DNA of 64,000 nt from an uncultured Ruminococcus sp. (GCA_910584195.1 CAJTYV010000013.1:14365-78364), one strand, 5' to 3'. Positions 26,645 through 37,281 are shown, counted from the stretch's first letter. The notes: generated by a model from the sequence alone, not told the origin. Made by a program: numbers and translations.

Positions 26645-27383
26645 TGATTTCCGTGATCTGAAGATTTTCGACGTCATTCAAATCAATCGGATCAATTACA
26701 AACTCATCTAATCCGGTTCCAAGCTCAACATTAGTTTTCTTATCAACTAAGAGTGTTTTACCTCCACCGCTCCAATATTCATTTGCACTTGATTCTTTTC
26801 CTGTTGGATATGTCGGATGAAGTTTATTCGCATCTTCTTTTGAAATTGAAATTCTAACTAAATCACTCGAATTAAAATCCACACCAAGTTTCTCATTGAT
26901 TTTTGATACATCCCCATCGCATTCTTCGATAATTTGATTTATCTGATCTGTTGGTGCAACAAATATGCCATCATCTCTGCCGATAACTTGACCATAATGA
27001 CCATATTCAGCATTACAAATTTTTTCATATGATTCACGAGTCATCAAACATGACACCCCACATTCCGGAACTTCACGAAACTGTCCGGCAATATCAGAGT
27101 TAGATTCATTTAATGCATCATTATATAATAAAGAAGATTCATCATTTTTTACATCCGCATATTCTTTCAGCAGGGATGAAAAATAATCATCTCTTGAGGA
27201 ATTTGGATTATCCTTACTCCATTTCTTAAAAGAATCTTCATCAATAAACTTAGTAACAATTTCATTTTTCTTCTCATCACTTAATGATTCAAATATCTGT
27301 GTGTTTTTTTCTTTTTCTGAAAATTCATTATGACTTTGAATAGTTTTATTTTTTTCAATTTTCTCATCTTTTATTTCACTCAT
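26613..27383 (-). CDS. Hypothetical acidic protein
   Basis: A 256-residue acidic protein starting at ATG 27383 with AGGTG six bases upstream. The N-terminal third is charged and probably disordered or helical (KDEKIEKNKTIQSHNEFSEK). The middle and end look folded (CGVSCLMTRESYEKICNAEY, then SGGGKTLLVDKKTNVELG and EFVIDPIDLNDVEN). The part around ANEYWSGGGKTLLVDK recalls polymorphic-toxin-associated or phage-structure folds, but I cannot name one. It follows the J-domain-like gene closely in the same operon and may be an effector or substrate of the chaperones; that is inference. Confidence 0.6.
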   Translation of the reverse strand: MSEIKDEKIEKNKTIQSHNEFSEKEKNTQIFESLSDEKKNEIVTKFIDEDSFKKWSKDNPNSSRDDYFSSLLKEYADVKNDESSLLYNDALNESNSDIAGQFREVPECGVSCLMTRESYEKICNAEYGHYGQVIGRDDGIFVAPTDQINQIIEECDGDVSKINEKLGVDFNSSDLVRISISKEDANKLHPTYPTGKESSANEYWSGGGKTLLVDKKTNVELGTGLDEFVIDPIDLNDVENLQITEINGYRSDNRNK

Positions 27384-27395
27384 GATATGCACCTA

Positions 27396-28676
27396 CTATT
27401 CTCTGCTTGCTGCGTTAATCACAAATTTAATAATAGCCTTCATAATAGCCCATGAAACAGACATGATTATTATCACTAGCAAACCATATGCAACAGTAAC
27501 ACGTTCTAAAGTATCAACATGTCCAGTATATCTAATCCTATCAATTTTCCATAAAGGACGAAAACTTACTTTTATAAGTAATAGCCAAGGTATAATACAA
27601 AAAACAAGTAAACATAATATTACAAGAACATTTTCACAACTGAATCCACTACCATTGGAGAATGCTGCACCTAAAAAATCAAAAATTGCAGAGATATACA
27701 GTAATGACATAGCTGTAAGGCACAACAGAGATTTGGAATTATCTGTATTAAACTTTCGTTGTCCACTTTTACGTATATCATTTAAGGCATTATGAATCTT
27801 ATCATTGTCACTAATTTTACCAGCCCATTCATGTAATTGCAGAATAGAGTTATAACCCTTCTCAGAATCAATAATTTTGCAGTTTACACCTTCATATAAG
27901 CTATAATGATGGTCTGACAAGCCAATCAGAGCTGTAGCTACACCGTTTCTATATCCATTATCATTGGGATTTTCTGCAATATACTGATTAATTGCTTTTT
28001 CTGCACTATGCTTATACTCTAAACGTTTATCTTGAGTTAATTCGTCATCTTCTGACATATAAAGCATACGTACTGCTTTTTCAATATGACCAGCACTATT
28101 GTTATTATCTTTTCTCAACATAGCACCTATGTGCTGACTTGCTCCATCATAGTCTCTATGAATGGTTCTTATTCTGGCCGCATATTGACGAAAACACAAT
28201 TCATCCGGATAAATTCTAATTGCTTTTTCCTCTGCTATATCTATAGCTTTTTGATGATCACCAGTCTTAAAACAGCAACGTATTATCAAAGCATAAGCAT
28301 CTACATTGTAAATATTCGCATTAATCGCACGTTCAGCAAGAATAATTGCTTCGGCTGGTTTTCCTTTTGATTCCCATATGAGTGCCTGCTCATAATCGTT
28401 CTTAGCGGAAATCTGCTGCTTTCCAAGTTGTCCAGATGCTGCCATCTGCTCAAGTTTTTTGTCATATTTTTTTCTTCTGCCCTCATTAGCTAAATTATAA
28501 ATTGCAGAATTGATTATGTCTAATAATTTCTGTATAACATCCATTTGATCTGTAGTAATGCATACTGCTCGCTGTTGCAAATAATCCGTTTCAATTGCAC
28601 CGAGTTTGTTTCTGATTTCATTACAATCTGCTGTTCGTGGAATATCAAATTCCGTATAAAAATCTATGAAATCCAT
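27396..28676 (-). CDS. J-domain-like/TPR membrane protein
   Basis: A 426-residue protein with an ideal AGGAGGT site. The first about 75 residues (DFYTEFDIPRTADCNEIRN, then NEGRRKKYDKKLEQ) have the shape of a J domain, including the helix that ends RRKKYD, but the HPD loop that stimulates Hsp70 is absent. A TPR-like helical array follows (KPAEAIILAERAINANIYNV). Two or three hydrophobic segments lie at the C-terminus (VLVILCLLVFCIIPWLLLI, VAYGLLVIIIMSVSWAI). With the Hsp70 and GrpE-like genes of the same operon it completes a DnaK-type triad, here tethered to the membrane. Confidence 0.7.
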   Translation of the reverse strand: MDFIDFYTEFDIPRTADCNEIRNKLGAIETDYLQQRAVCITTDQMDVIQKLLDIINSAIYNLANEGRRKKYDKKLEQMAASGQLGKQQISAKNDYEQALIWESKGKPAEAIILAERAINANIYNVDAYALIIRCCFKTGDHQKAIDIAEEKAIRIYPDELCFRQYAARIRTIHRDYDGASQHIGAMLRKDNNNSAGHIEKAVRMLYMSEDDELTQDKRLEYKHSAEKAINQYIAENPNDNGYRNGVATALIGLSDHHYSLYEGVNCKIIDSEKGYNSILQLHEWAGKISDNDKIHNALNDIRKSGQRKFNTDNSKSLLCLTAMSLLYISAIFDFLGAAFSNGSGFSCENVLVILCLLVFCIIPWLLLIKVSFRPLWKIDRIRYTGHVDTLERVTVAYGLLVIIIMSVSWAIMKAIIKFVINAASRE

Positions 28677-28687
28677 AATACCTCCTA

Positions 28688-30255
28688 CTATTTAGAGAAA
28701 ATTCTAGAAAGTAAGCCTTTTTTGGGCTTTTCACAATTTAAAACTCTTATCGTCAGCTCTTTCTTCACATGATATATATCATCTTCTAATACGATAGTAG
28801 CTACACCTTCACTAATAGCTCTAAGATTATGTCCATCATTTGATGTCCCAACAATGCTATCATCCAGTGAACGAACTGATATATTCCCATAGTTTGCATT
28901 ATTAGGGATACACATCCAATTGAGTTCATAATTCTCTCCTGTGTTAAGAACAACTTCACTGCCATATAAATTTTTAATTTCAATATCTTGTAAAGCCGGT
29001 TTGATTACAATAGAAACATCAAAATCTGCTGAACCCGTCTCGCATGTTATTGTACATCTACCTTGACGTTTAGCTGTAATCACATCACTCTTGCGATGAA
29101 CAGATGCAATAGCCGAGTTACTTGAACTCCAACTTATATCATTTAAGTTTTCAGCATTTGGCGGTCCATAGCTAAATGGAATTGTAAAAGATTCTCCAGC
29201 ATTAACTATCAGATCCTCTCCATGTCTAATGGCTACATCGTCAGGGTAGATTTCACGAATACGCGGTACAATACGAACTTTAACATCTTTTGATAAGAGC
29301 AATTGATTTGTCCCTGCTTCAAAGACCTGAATATTAGTTACGCCTTCACTAACTCCAATGATTGTTTCTCCACTCACTTTTATGATTGACGGGTTACGTG
29401 AAGAGATATCGACTCCTGATATTCGCCCAGCCGGATATATAACGTCAAGATGGGTGTCTACACCTTGTTCTATTACATTTGGAATTATAATTTTAGGGGG
29501 TTCTTTAATTCTAAATGCAGAACCTTTCTTTTGCTGATCAGAAACCTTGCTGAATAAACTACAAAACAAATCACCAATAATGAAGGCTCGTATATGACAA
29601 GTAAGTGATGTAATTATAGCGCCAACAGTACAGTGCCAAGCGATATTGCTGCCAATAAATTCAATGTTGTTTTGATTGTCAGCAATAAGATAACAAACTT
29701 CAGAATAATACCCTTTTCTAACCGAGTCCAAAATGGAACTTCCAATTTCTTGTTTTTTTCTGAAATTATGTATAAATAGTCACTTGAATCCGGATTGTTT
29801 GAAATATCTGTTGGCTTACAAACATCAACACAAATATCCCAGGCGATATTATGAAAATCCTGACCAATTAAAGCTCTTTTTATAGTACTAAAGTCTATTT
29901 CTTCACATAAGGAAGGAAGAATACATATTCTAACATTCACAATCTCTTTTGAAATGCCGGAAATCGTATTCAGACGATCAACAATTAAAGTATTATCAGA
30001 TAAAGATTCCGTGCTAATATTTTTACAATATTTTGTCATTTTCACAAGATGTTTTACAATCTCGATCTCTGAATTTCCTCCAATAAATCGTAAACTATAG
30101 GGTTCATTCGTTTCACCATCTAGTATTGTGAATAGTTCCTTATACCAAACATTAAACGGTTTATTAGCATATTTAGAAAGCCTGGGGCGCGATTGACCAT
30201 TAACCAAAACCTGTAAGCTACCTTGATAGGGATTGTGTTCTACAAGAACTTGCAT
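28688..30255 (-). pseudogene. Ig-like-domain protein broken by a frameshift
   Basis: Two overlapping frames, 30255-29614 (213 residues) and 29731-28688 (347 residues), appear to be one gene. The first reads well up to WTRLEKG and then turns into an unlikely hydrophobic tail. The second reads naturally from YYSEVCYLIADNQNNIEF onward, giving LEKG-YYSEV across the join. The shift lies near 29716-29726 at a GAAAAGGG run. Joined, the protein is about 520 residues: an alpha/beta N-terminus, a hydrophobic middle (IAWHCTVGAIITSLTCHI) and two or three bacterial Ig-like domains (PSIIKVSGETIIGVSEGVTN). Separate overlapping genes or programmed frameshifting remain possible. Confidence 0.65.
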
Positions 30256-30284
30256 GTTTATGCTCCTTTGATATAGATTAAGAC

Positions 30285-30587
30285 CTATCTATCGATTTCG
30301 TCATCATCTTTATTTCGTTCATCAAACTTGTCCCTTTCCTTAGGATCATGTCCACCATTAGCCTCATCATATTTACTGGAAATCGTTTCAGCAGCAAATG
30401 CATGCTTTTCTTCCTTGGTTGCCTCCGGATGTTCTTTTTGATAGGCAATGCATTCCTCTTTTACCTTTTTTTGATCTTCGGGACTGAGTTTATTGAACTG
30501 CTCCACCGACGTTTTTTCCTTATCGTCAGTTTCATTGGTCTCCTTTGTTTCGTTTTCATTGACCTCTTTGTTATTGATCTCATTCAT
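30285..30587 (-). CDS. Small, highly charged protein
   Basis: A 100-residue protein starting at ATG 30587 with AGGAG eight bases upstream. It is rich in Lys, Glu and Asp, with a helical centre (QFNKLSPEDQKKVKEECIAY) and an acidic tail (ERNKDDDEIDR). It is probably largely disordered. It lies between the HerA-type ATPase gene and the Ig-like gene and could be an adaptor. No family is recognised. Confidence 0.6.
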   Translation of the reverse strand: MNEINNKEVNENETKETNETDDKEKTSVEQFNKLSPEDQKKVKEECIAYQKEHPEATKEEKHAFAAETISSKYDEANGGHDPKERDKFDERNKDDDEIDR

Positions 30588-30588
30588 C

Positions 30589-33500
30589 TTAAACACTCCT
30601 ATTATTAAAAAATTCGATTGTTAATAACTCAACATATTTCTTTTCGATTGAACTTTTTGCGGTATTGTATGCACAACTCAAAAAAATCAGCATTAGCCAA
30701 TTGTTAAACAAATCATCTTTGCTTACTGCAAGGAATTGATTCATAGCCCCTGCAAATAGTTTTTCGAACTGTTCAAAGAGTTCACTGCATTCCACCTGTT
30801 TCTTGCAGTACAGTTGAAAGTTCGACTTTACGACTTTTGCATTAAAAATCATACTCATCAAATTTTTACAGTTAAGCGTAGAATAAAAAGCGCTCATGAC
30901 AGGCTTGACCGTATCAAATACTAAAGCCGGTTCGCTAAACGAAGCAAATAATAAAAAACTACTATTCTTTTGGATAAGTACAAAATTATAATATTTTTTT
31001 ATGATGCTTGTAAATCGTGACTTTTGCTCGTCAGAAAGAGAACTTTTTTGAATTACTGCAAAATAACCGCTTTCAATAAATTTTCCAGTTTTACTTTGTT
31101 TCAAAAGGACACTAAGAAGATCCCTTCTTACAACCTTAATCTGTGCCTTGTTTTCGATTTCCAGATCTCTTTCATACGATGTTGGTGTACTTCCGTCTAT
31201 TTTCATAAGCACCGGTGGGGTAATCCAGTCTTTATGATAACATATCGCAATACCTGTTGAGAGATTTGCAAGTTCAAGCTGTTGACGTTCATTTAATGAA
31301 AGCGCACTGCAAAGTGCTTCAGAGGCATCCTTTCCAGGAGTGTTAAACACTATTTTAGTGGCAGTATTTTCAATGGCAGAGTCATCAAGTGCTGAGGGGG
31401 TCTGATCAATTATCAAGAATCCCTCTCCATAAGTACGCATTTCTTTTATCGAGTTGCTAATAGCTTTTACCGAAGCTCCTGCAGGATTAGTTCCGTCATC
31501 ATTTTGTACAGTTGATGTACGCTTTAAAAGATTATGTGCTTCTTCAAGAACAGTAATATGTGACAAACGCTCATCATGTGTTTTTTGTCCACGGAGAGCT
31601 TTAAGTTTTCTCTGACTTTGCCTGTACTCATTTAAGTGCATTATTAAGACACCCATTATAAGTGCATTCGTATCTTCAGAGCCAATCTCACTTAAATCAA
31701 CAATAACATCTTCATCAAACATTTTTTTGTCTTCAACGCCTATTTCATCTTCAAAAATCATTCCGATTAAACCTTGCGTCATAGAATTTACTCGTGTAAG
31801 CAATGAGCCTTTGTAATTTCCTTTATTTTCAGCTGAATAGTCTGATGCATCGATTAAATCCGGAAGCACACTCATTACATCCGAAAATGTAGGGTACACT
31901 TTATCTGAAAATCCCTCAATACGCACACTGTTGTCAATATCCCATCCACACTGTTCGTATGCAATTCTTATCGCATCTTCAAGTAAGTTCGGCATTGCAG
32001 CTGTTAGACTCCACGAAGCTTTACATATATCCATTACCTTTTTCATGTGTGATGCCACATGAATTGATTTTGGAAAACAGAACGGATTGATTTTCAGCAT
32101 ATTATAGACATTAGGGTTAGTATTATATACCATCAATCCTGGCTTTGAACCGAATTTTTGCTTATATTCACCCTTAGCGGGTTCGATTATCATTATTTTG
32201 CAGCCCTTATCCCAGAATTTGTTCAATAAATGATAAGTTCCCCAGGATTTGCCTGAACCAGAGGAGCCACAAATTAAACAGTGCGAGGAAAATAATTGCA
32301 AGTTCAAATCGACACGATGTCCCACTGATAACTCTTTTGTAATATTATCTTGATCCTCAGGAGCAACCCCATCGAGTTTCCCCATATGGTAAATGCGTCC
32401 TATTGAAATAATATCATTTTCATCATTTGGACGACGTTCAAAAATAATTGATCGTGCAAATTCTGCTCGTTCAAGAACAGCCAGTCCACTAACTGATTTT
32501 CTCGGAAGATTGAAAATAATAGGCATTTCCTTGACTGTAAGAAGTACAGTGGGCATAGCATATTGTGTTTCAAACTTACCATTTTGTGTTGCTACAGGCA
32601 ATAGTGCTAGCGGATGTTGCATATATGAAATATTAGCAAGAATATAAGGGGTAATATCTCCTTTGTCTTTGGCATTCCATATGTTGGTATGTGCTTCTTC
32701 AACATTACTGTCCTCACCTGTAAAGAGACCTTTACACACACTCATTGCAGACACAGTAGTAACATAATCTTCAGACCAGAAATAGCACGCTACATCATAT
32801 CCTCCATAAGCAAATCCCTTATCAAGTCTTTCAAGTTGGCAATCTATTTTTTCAGACAATTGCATGACAAGTTTGTTTTCAATCTCTATCGTAATATTAT
32901 TTGAAGTGCCATTAGTATCTGTTTCCCCATCTCCAACTGTTAAACCTTCACTAGAAGTTGTAGTGGATGTAACGGCATGAGAATAATTACTCCCTTCAGT
33001 ATATGTATCTGAAGTACCACTGCTAGAGCCAAAGCTCATTCCCGAACCGCCACTTTCAGAATGACTATTAAAATTAAAACTTGAATTATGTCCTTTGTTC
33101 ACTGAATGAGAAGTTGAAGTTGAAGTACCTGTGGTATACGTTGATCCTTTACTAATCGCCTCCGATAAGTTTTTAGATGTGTTTTTGCTTACAGCAAAGG
33201 ACTCGTTATGCCCGTATGATACGCTTGTTTTACGATATGGAGAAAGAGTTGTACTAAGCGATTGAAAACCCTTTTTACGTTCATCCAAAATTTCTTTTGC
33301 AACAGGTGTTGCCAGGAATAACGCAGTGTACTCATTTCCACTCATAGCATAAATAAATTTTTCTATGCCTTGAACGAAATTTTTCTTATCTTCGTCGCGG
33401 GACGATGGTATTAATGAAACCGATGCAACAGAACGTCTTAATGCATCACGAGGGCTTTTGAAACTTTTATTAAAATCTTTTAATGCACTAAGTTCCAAAA

Positions 33501-33948
33501 TTTCTCTTGCTTTAGCATTGTCCAATACTTCATAAAAAATGCCTGGAAAATTTGCATCCAACGTACTCAACAAAATTGCTTTGCTTGATTCCACATCAGC
33601 ATCATGTCGAATTACAAAATAAAAATCGGTTGTTGAGCACGATCCCTTTAATAATAGGCCAACCGTTGCACTAACATTACAAAGTGCACTGTATACGCTT
33701 ATTAACTTATCCATAATCTCTTCTTCAGGATCGTAAACAATTCTTTCTATCCTAATAATTCGAATTTTCAAGTTATTAAGATCCATAACTTCTTCGGAAG
33801 GAGCTACAATAGAACAGCTGTCATATATGTCAAGATAGCTTTGAGTTATGAAAGAGTGGGCAATCTGAAGACCTTCGCTTTCCATTTGTACAGCATCTGC
33901 AAACATTTTTTCATTATCAGCCATTTTAGTAAGTGCTGTAACTGCCAT
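30589..33948 (-). CDS. HerA/FtsK-type ATPase with a Ser/Gly/Thr-rich insert
   Basis: An 1119-residue P-loop ATPase. Walker A is GSSGSGKSWGT near residue 562, and Walker B is HITVLEEAHNLL near residue 801, followed by a sensor-like IIDQTPSALDDSAIEN. This matches the HerA/VirB4 clade of DNA- or protein-pumping hexamers. An insert at about residues 240-350 is almost all Ser, Gly, Thr and Asn (STYTTGTSTSTSHSVNKGHN). The N-terminal 200 residues and the C-terminal 150 are unique. Within this operon it would be the motor. The ATG has GGAAGTGAG upstream. The DNA or protein substrate is unknown. Confidence 0.85.
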   Translation of the reverse strand: MAVTALTKMADNEKMFADAVQMESEGLQIAHSFITQSYLDIYDSCSIVAPSEEVMDLNNLKIRIIRIERIVYDPEEEIMDKLISVYSALCNVSATVGLLLKGSCSTTDFYFVIRHDADVESSKAILLSTLDANFPGIFYEVLDNAKAREILELSALKDFNKSFKSPRDALRRSVASVSLIPSSRDEDKKNFVQGIEKFIYAMSGNEYTALFLATPVAKEILDERKKGFQSLSTTLSPYRKTSVSYGHNESFAVSKNTSKNLSEAISKGSTYTTGTSTSTSHSVNKGHNSSFNFNSHSESGGSGMSFGSSSGTSDTYTEGSNYSHAVTSTTTSSEGLTVGDGETDTNGTSNNITIEIENKLVMQLSEKIDCQLERLDKGFAYGGYDVACYFWSEDYVTTVSAMSVCKGLFTGEDSNVEEAHTNIWNAKDKGDITPYILANISYMQHPLALLPVATQNGKFETQYAMPTVLLTVKEMPIIFNLPRKSVSGLAVLERAEFARSIIFERRPNDENDIISIGRIYHMGKLDGVAPEDQDNITKELSVGHRVDLNLQLFSSHCLICGSSGSGKSWGTYHLLNKFWDKGCKIMIIEPAKGEYKQKFGSKPGLMVYNTNPNVYNMLKINPFCFPKSIHVASHMKKVMDICKASWSLTAAMPNLLEDAIRIAYEQCGWDIDNSVRIEGFSDKVYPTFSDVMSVLPDLIDASDYSAENKGNYKGSLLTRVNSMTQGLIGMIFEDEIGVEDKKMFDEDVIVDLSEIGSEDTNALIMGVLIMHLNEYRQSQRKLKALRGQKTHDERLSHITVLEEAHNLLKRTSTVQNDDGTNPAGASVKAISNSIKEMRTYGEGFLIIDQTPSALDDSAIENTATKIVFNTPGKDASEALCSALSLNERQQLELANLSTGIAICYHKDWITPPVLMKIDGSTPTSYERDLEIENKAQIKVVRRDLLSVLLKQSKTGKFIESGYFAVIQKSSLSDEQKSRFTSIIKKYYNFVLIQKNSSFLLFASFSEPALVFDTVKPVMSAFYSTLNCKNLMSMIFNAKVVKSNFQLYCKKQVECSELFEQFEKLFAGAMNQFLAVSKDDLFNNWLMLIFLSCAYNTAKSSIEKKYVELLTIEFFNNRSV

Positions 33949-33953
33949 TTATC

Positions 33954-35012
33954 TCACTTCCATTCAATAATCAGGATACGGTGATCTCTATAAAATTTAT
34001 ATGTGTACTCCATAGATACTGATAAAATTTCTGTCACCATTCGTTCAAAAAGATTAAGATAGAGTTCAGGATTGATGACACCAAAGCTCATATTAAATTT
34101 GACTATGATTATTTTATTCTTATTTATAATAGCCGTTTTTAATATTTTTTGATAAGCCGGTATTGATTCAACTAATACTGCATCTTCTAATTCAAAAGGG
34201 AGCAAAGCATAAGTATTATGGAACATACCAATCTGGTCTTTTTTTAAAGACACAGAAGTACTAATAATCTGACTATCAAGAATAGTATTTTTATGACTAC
34301 ATATAGGATACGCAGCACGATTCCATTGATGCGTAATAGCAATTTCATCATCAGATTGCAACCAATGAGAATAATCTGGACTACCGTTTAGTAGATATTT
34401 AAATGTAGGATCAGAGTGAAACCATTTACCATTACATTGAACGATAACCCAACTGTGTCCGCCATTATTCATAGTACCATCCACCCCCATGCAAGGAATG
34501 CCTAATTTTTGACATAACAAAATCATTCCCTTAGCATTTCCATCACAAACACTCAATTGATTAACAAGAGAGCCATATGCTGTATGAGAAAGCGGATGCT
34601 GATGCGATACTACTTCTGCATTATCATATTCGGTTGTGCTTTGAATATGTTTATAAATGAAACATAAAATTTCGGAGTCACATTTACAACCTTTTAATTC
34701 TGGATTCAATAATATCTGATTTACCTTTTCATTTAACTCATTCTTCATGACAGCAAGCCTTGAGACACTAATCGGAAGTTTCCCAATATAAAGCATCTGC
34801 TCAAACAATGTTTTTTCAAAAGATAATTCAGATTTAAAATTTATTGCTGTTGGAACATCAAGAAGGCATCTGCTCAAAACACCTAACGCTTCATTAAGAT
34901 TCTGTGAACCTGAAATTTTAATCGAATTTCTATTTGACAGAAACGCCGAACAAATCGAAGTATATAGATCACGGGTTCCGGTTGGCAAGTACTGTATTGT
35001 ATAACTACTCAC
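33954..35012 (-). CDS. Transglutaminase-fold protein
   Basis: A 352-residue protein with a clear transglutaminase-like core: Cys in SVCDGNAKGMILLC near residue 155, His in GGHSWVIVQ near residue 186 and Asp in FHSDPTFKYL near residue 200. The fold is used for proteolysis or crosslinking in bacteria. I prefer GTG 35012, which overlaps the stop of the upstream gene by eight bases; the frame is open to ATG 35084, which would overlap by 80. It is the companion of the GTPase, the GAP1-like protein and the ATPase, and may be the effector that acts on proteins. Confidence 0.8.
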   Translation of the reverse strand: MSSYTIQYLPTGTRDLYTSICSAFLSNRNSIKISGSQNLNEALGVLSRCLLDVPTAINFKSELSFEKTLFEQMLYIGKLPISVSRLAVMKNELNEKVNQILLNPELKGCKCDSEILCFIYKHIQSTTEYDNAEVVSHQHPLSHTAYGSLVNQLSVCDGNAKGMILLCQKLGIPCMGVDGTMNNGGHSWVIVQCNGKWFHSDPTFKYLLNGSPDYSHWLQSDDEIAITHQWNRAAYPICSHKNTILDSQIISTSVSLKKDQIGMFHNTYALLPFELEDAVLVESIPAYQKILKTAIINKNKIIIVKFNMSFGVINPELYLNLFERMVTEILSVSMEYTYKFYRDHRILIIEWK

Positions 35013-37281
35013 TTTTCTTTTTATTCTTTCCAAATATTTTTTTAAATAAGGTGGAACCACTACTTTCGGAATCAATATAATCAAGTCCGAAATCTAATAA
35101 AGCTGAACGAACATTTTTAACATTATTTTGGGGAATATTAAATGTTTGAGCCATATCTATCGCTTTTTTCCATTCCTTTTTTGTTAATGACAGTTGACTT
35201 ATTGCTTTGCCGATTACACTAACTACAACCTGCTGTTCTCCATAGATATCTAAAATGCCAAATATAAGCATAGAAGTATCAGCCAATTCCTGAGCAGACG
35301 AAAATTCATATCTGTCAAAAACATTATTGATAATTCCCAACATATGCTGATTATAATTGAACAACGGATTCAGCAACATCTTACATATTATATTTTTCTG
35401 AATAGTAGGTGATGCTTTTCCAATTTCAACTAAGAATCTAACATACCAATTTTGAGAAAACGAACATCTGCAAGTAATCATATAAATAAGCAATTCATAA
35501 GCATCATCCAATAGTGATTCATTGCTAAAAGCCCTTGATTCTATGCATGCATAAATATCTTCTCTGTTAGTTAGCGAATCAATTTGTGCAATTGCACCTT
35601 TTTTATATGCATCCTCCCAGATCATATAATATCTTGAAATTCTCTCAGCTATAATCCTATCATCACCTGTTAAGTCAATAAACTTTTGAACGGTAATCAA
35701 TTCATATAACGGTTTTTTTACACCATAAGCCTTTTCGAATGTATCATATATTTGATTTTCTGCAAGCATAGCATTTTCAGTTAACCTTAACTTATCAAAA
35801 ATTTTCTTTGCAATCACAAGATCAGCATTTTCGAATAAATCGTAGATTTTCAATAATTCTAAAAGTTTACTATTTGAAACACCAGATTGCATCGTGAGAT
35901 AATTTATCCACTTGTCAGGGCTTTGATAGATAATTGACCTCAGTAGCTTTTCAGTAGTGTAATTAACAATACGAAATGCAGGTTCAATTCTTTTTAACGC
36001 ATTAAAATTTTCTGATGTACTCTTTAAATCATTTGCAGCAAAATTGAAGAAATCATCAAGGAGCCGCTTTTTGTCAACGATTTTTTCCTCATATGCTATT
36101 GAAATAATGTCTATAGCTTTTTGTTTAGATACAATATCTATGGATTCGTCAAATAAACATGGGTATATTACATTAAAAATCTTGGTCTTAGTGTCACGTG
36201 TATATAAACGATACAATTCTGTATCATCATTTGCTGCTTTATGAAGTTTTGAGTATTCTCTGCCAAAATCTCTATATATTGTCTCATTCTCAATATGCTC
36301 AAAAAATTTTATTAAAGTACTGTCAGCCCCATTGCAAAAAGCTCTAATGACCTCTTCAAAACTATCGGTCAAGGGATGTGGATATATACCACATTCTAAG
36401 TCGAATAAAATTACATCGTCATTTTTCTCGAACTTTTGAACATCGTAATTAGTTGCTTTACATTCAGGGGCATTATTAACAGTTGGCGAATAAACACCGC
36501 ATATGCTAAATTCTGTAGGAAACTCTACATTATTCGGGTCAGTTCCTAATGATTCATACGTTGAAAATGATATCTTCTTTGCAATAAAAGACGGGAATAA
36601 TAGTGTACATGCAGCTATCCACAAAATGATATTTTCTTTTTGATCACATATTATTATTGGTCTATGCTTACCTGAACGCTCATTTAAAACTGAATAGAAT
36701 AATGCTATCAAAATATCTTCTCTATATGAGTCCGCTGCCAAAAAATTTAAAACAGCTTCTTTTGTAACGCTTTTTCCGACAGAAAGTTTAATAGCAGGTA
36801 ACAACGGAGCTTGCTCAGTGCAGCTTTTAAAGTATTCTCTTGTTAAATTCACAAATTCATCTATATCATAATAAAAGCAAGGATAATCTTCCACCTCAAC
36901 AGGAGAACCAATAATTGTATAAATCAATTTGTTTAAAGGACGATTTTCATTAACAATCTCTCTGCCAAGATTACGTCCATAGTTAAGAACTGCAACATCT
37001 ACTCCGTTACTATTGACAATCTGATAGGAAAATTTTGTTGGATGATATTTATATATCGCATCCGTTTCATGCTTTATGTCAATATCATTATCTGTAATTT
37101 GTGGAATTAACCACACATTTCGATTTTGCGGGATTTGATAAGAGGAATTCCCAGCTAATTTTTTAAGATTTCCATCAGTTTCAAAATAATGCTTAATTCC
37201 ATCAGAATAACTAAAGAATCCCCATCCTCTGCCTGATTCAAATTGACGTTTATAGCAATATGTATAAATTGATTGCTCCAT
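35005..37281 (-). CDS. GTPase-associated protein (GAP1-like)
   Basis: A 758-residue protein with an AAGGAG site. The N-terminal 100 residues (SIYTYCYKRQFESGRGWGFF, then YSDGIKHYFE and VDVAVLNYGRNLG) resemble the GAP1 N-terminal domain of bacterial GTPase-associated proteins. The next 200 residues (GKHRPIIICDQKENIILWIA, then KKISFSTYESLG) fit the middle domain of the same family. The rest is a long helical repeat region. In predicted conflict systems such proteins are encoded beside a TRAFAC-type GTPase, as here, with the GTPase gene 26 bases upstream. It probably relays the GTPase state to effectors. Confidence 0.65.
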   Translation of the reverse strand: MEQSIYTYCYKRQFESGRGWGFFSYSDGIKHYFETDGNLKKLAGNSSYQIPQNRNVWLIPQITDNDIDIKHETDAIYKYHPTKFSYQIVNSNGVDVAVLNYGRNLGREIVNENRPLNKLIYTIIGSPVEVEDYPCFYYDIDEFVNLTREYFKSCTEQAPLLPAIKLSVGKSVTKEAVLNFLAADSYREDILIALFYSVLNERSGKHRPIIICDQKENIILWIAACTLLFPSFIAKKISFSTYESLGTDPNNVEFPTEFSICGVYSPTVNNAPECKATNYDVQKFEKNDDVILFDLECGIYPHPLTDSFEEVIRAFCNGADSTLIKFFEHIENETIYRDFGREYSKLHKAANDDTELYRLYTRDTKTKIFNVIYPCLFDESIDIVSKQKAIDIISIAYEEKIVDKKRLLDDFFNFAANDLKSTSENFNALKRIEPAFRIVNYTTEKLLRSIIYQSPDKWINYLTMQSGVSNSKLLELLKIYDLFENADLVIAKKIFDKLRLTENAMLAENQIYDTFEKAYGVKKPLYELITVQKFIDLTGDDRIIAERISRYYMIWEDAYKKGAIAQIDSLTNREDIYACIESRAFSNESLLDDAYELLIYMITCRCSFSQNWYVRFLVEIGKASPTIQKNIICKMLLNPLFNYNQHMLGIINNVFDRYEFSSAQELADTSMLIFGILDIYGEQQVVVSVIGKAISQLSLTKKEWKKAIDMAQTFNIPQNNVKNVRSALLDFGLDYIDSESSGSTLFKKIFGKNKKKSE

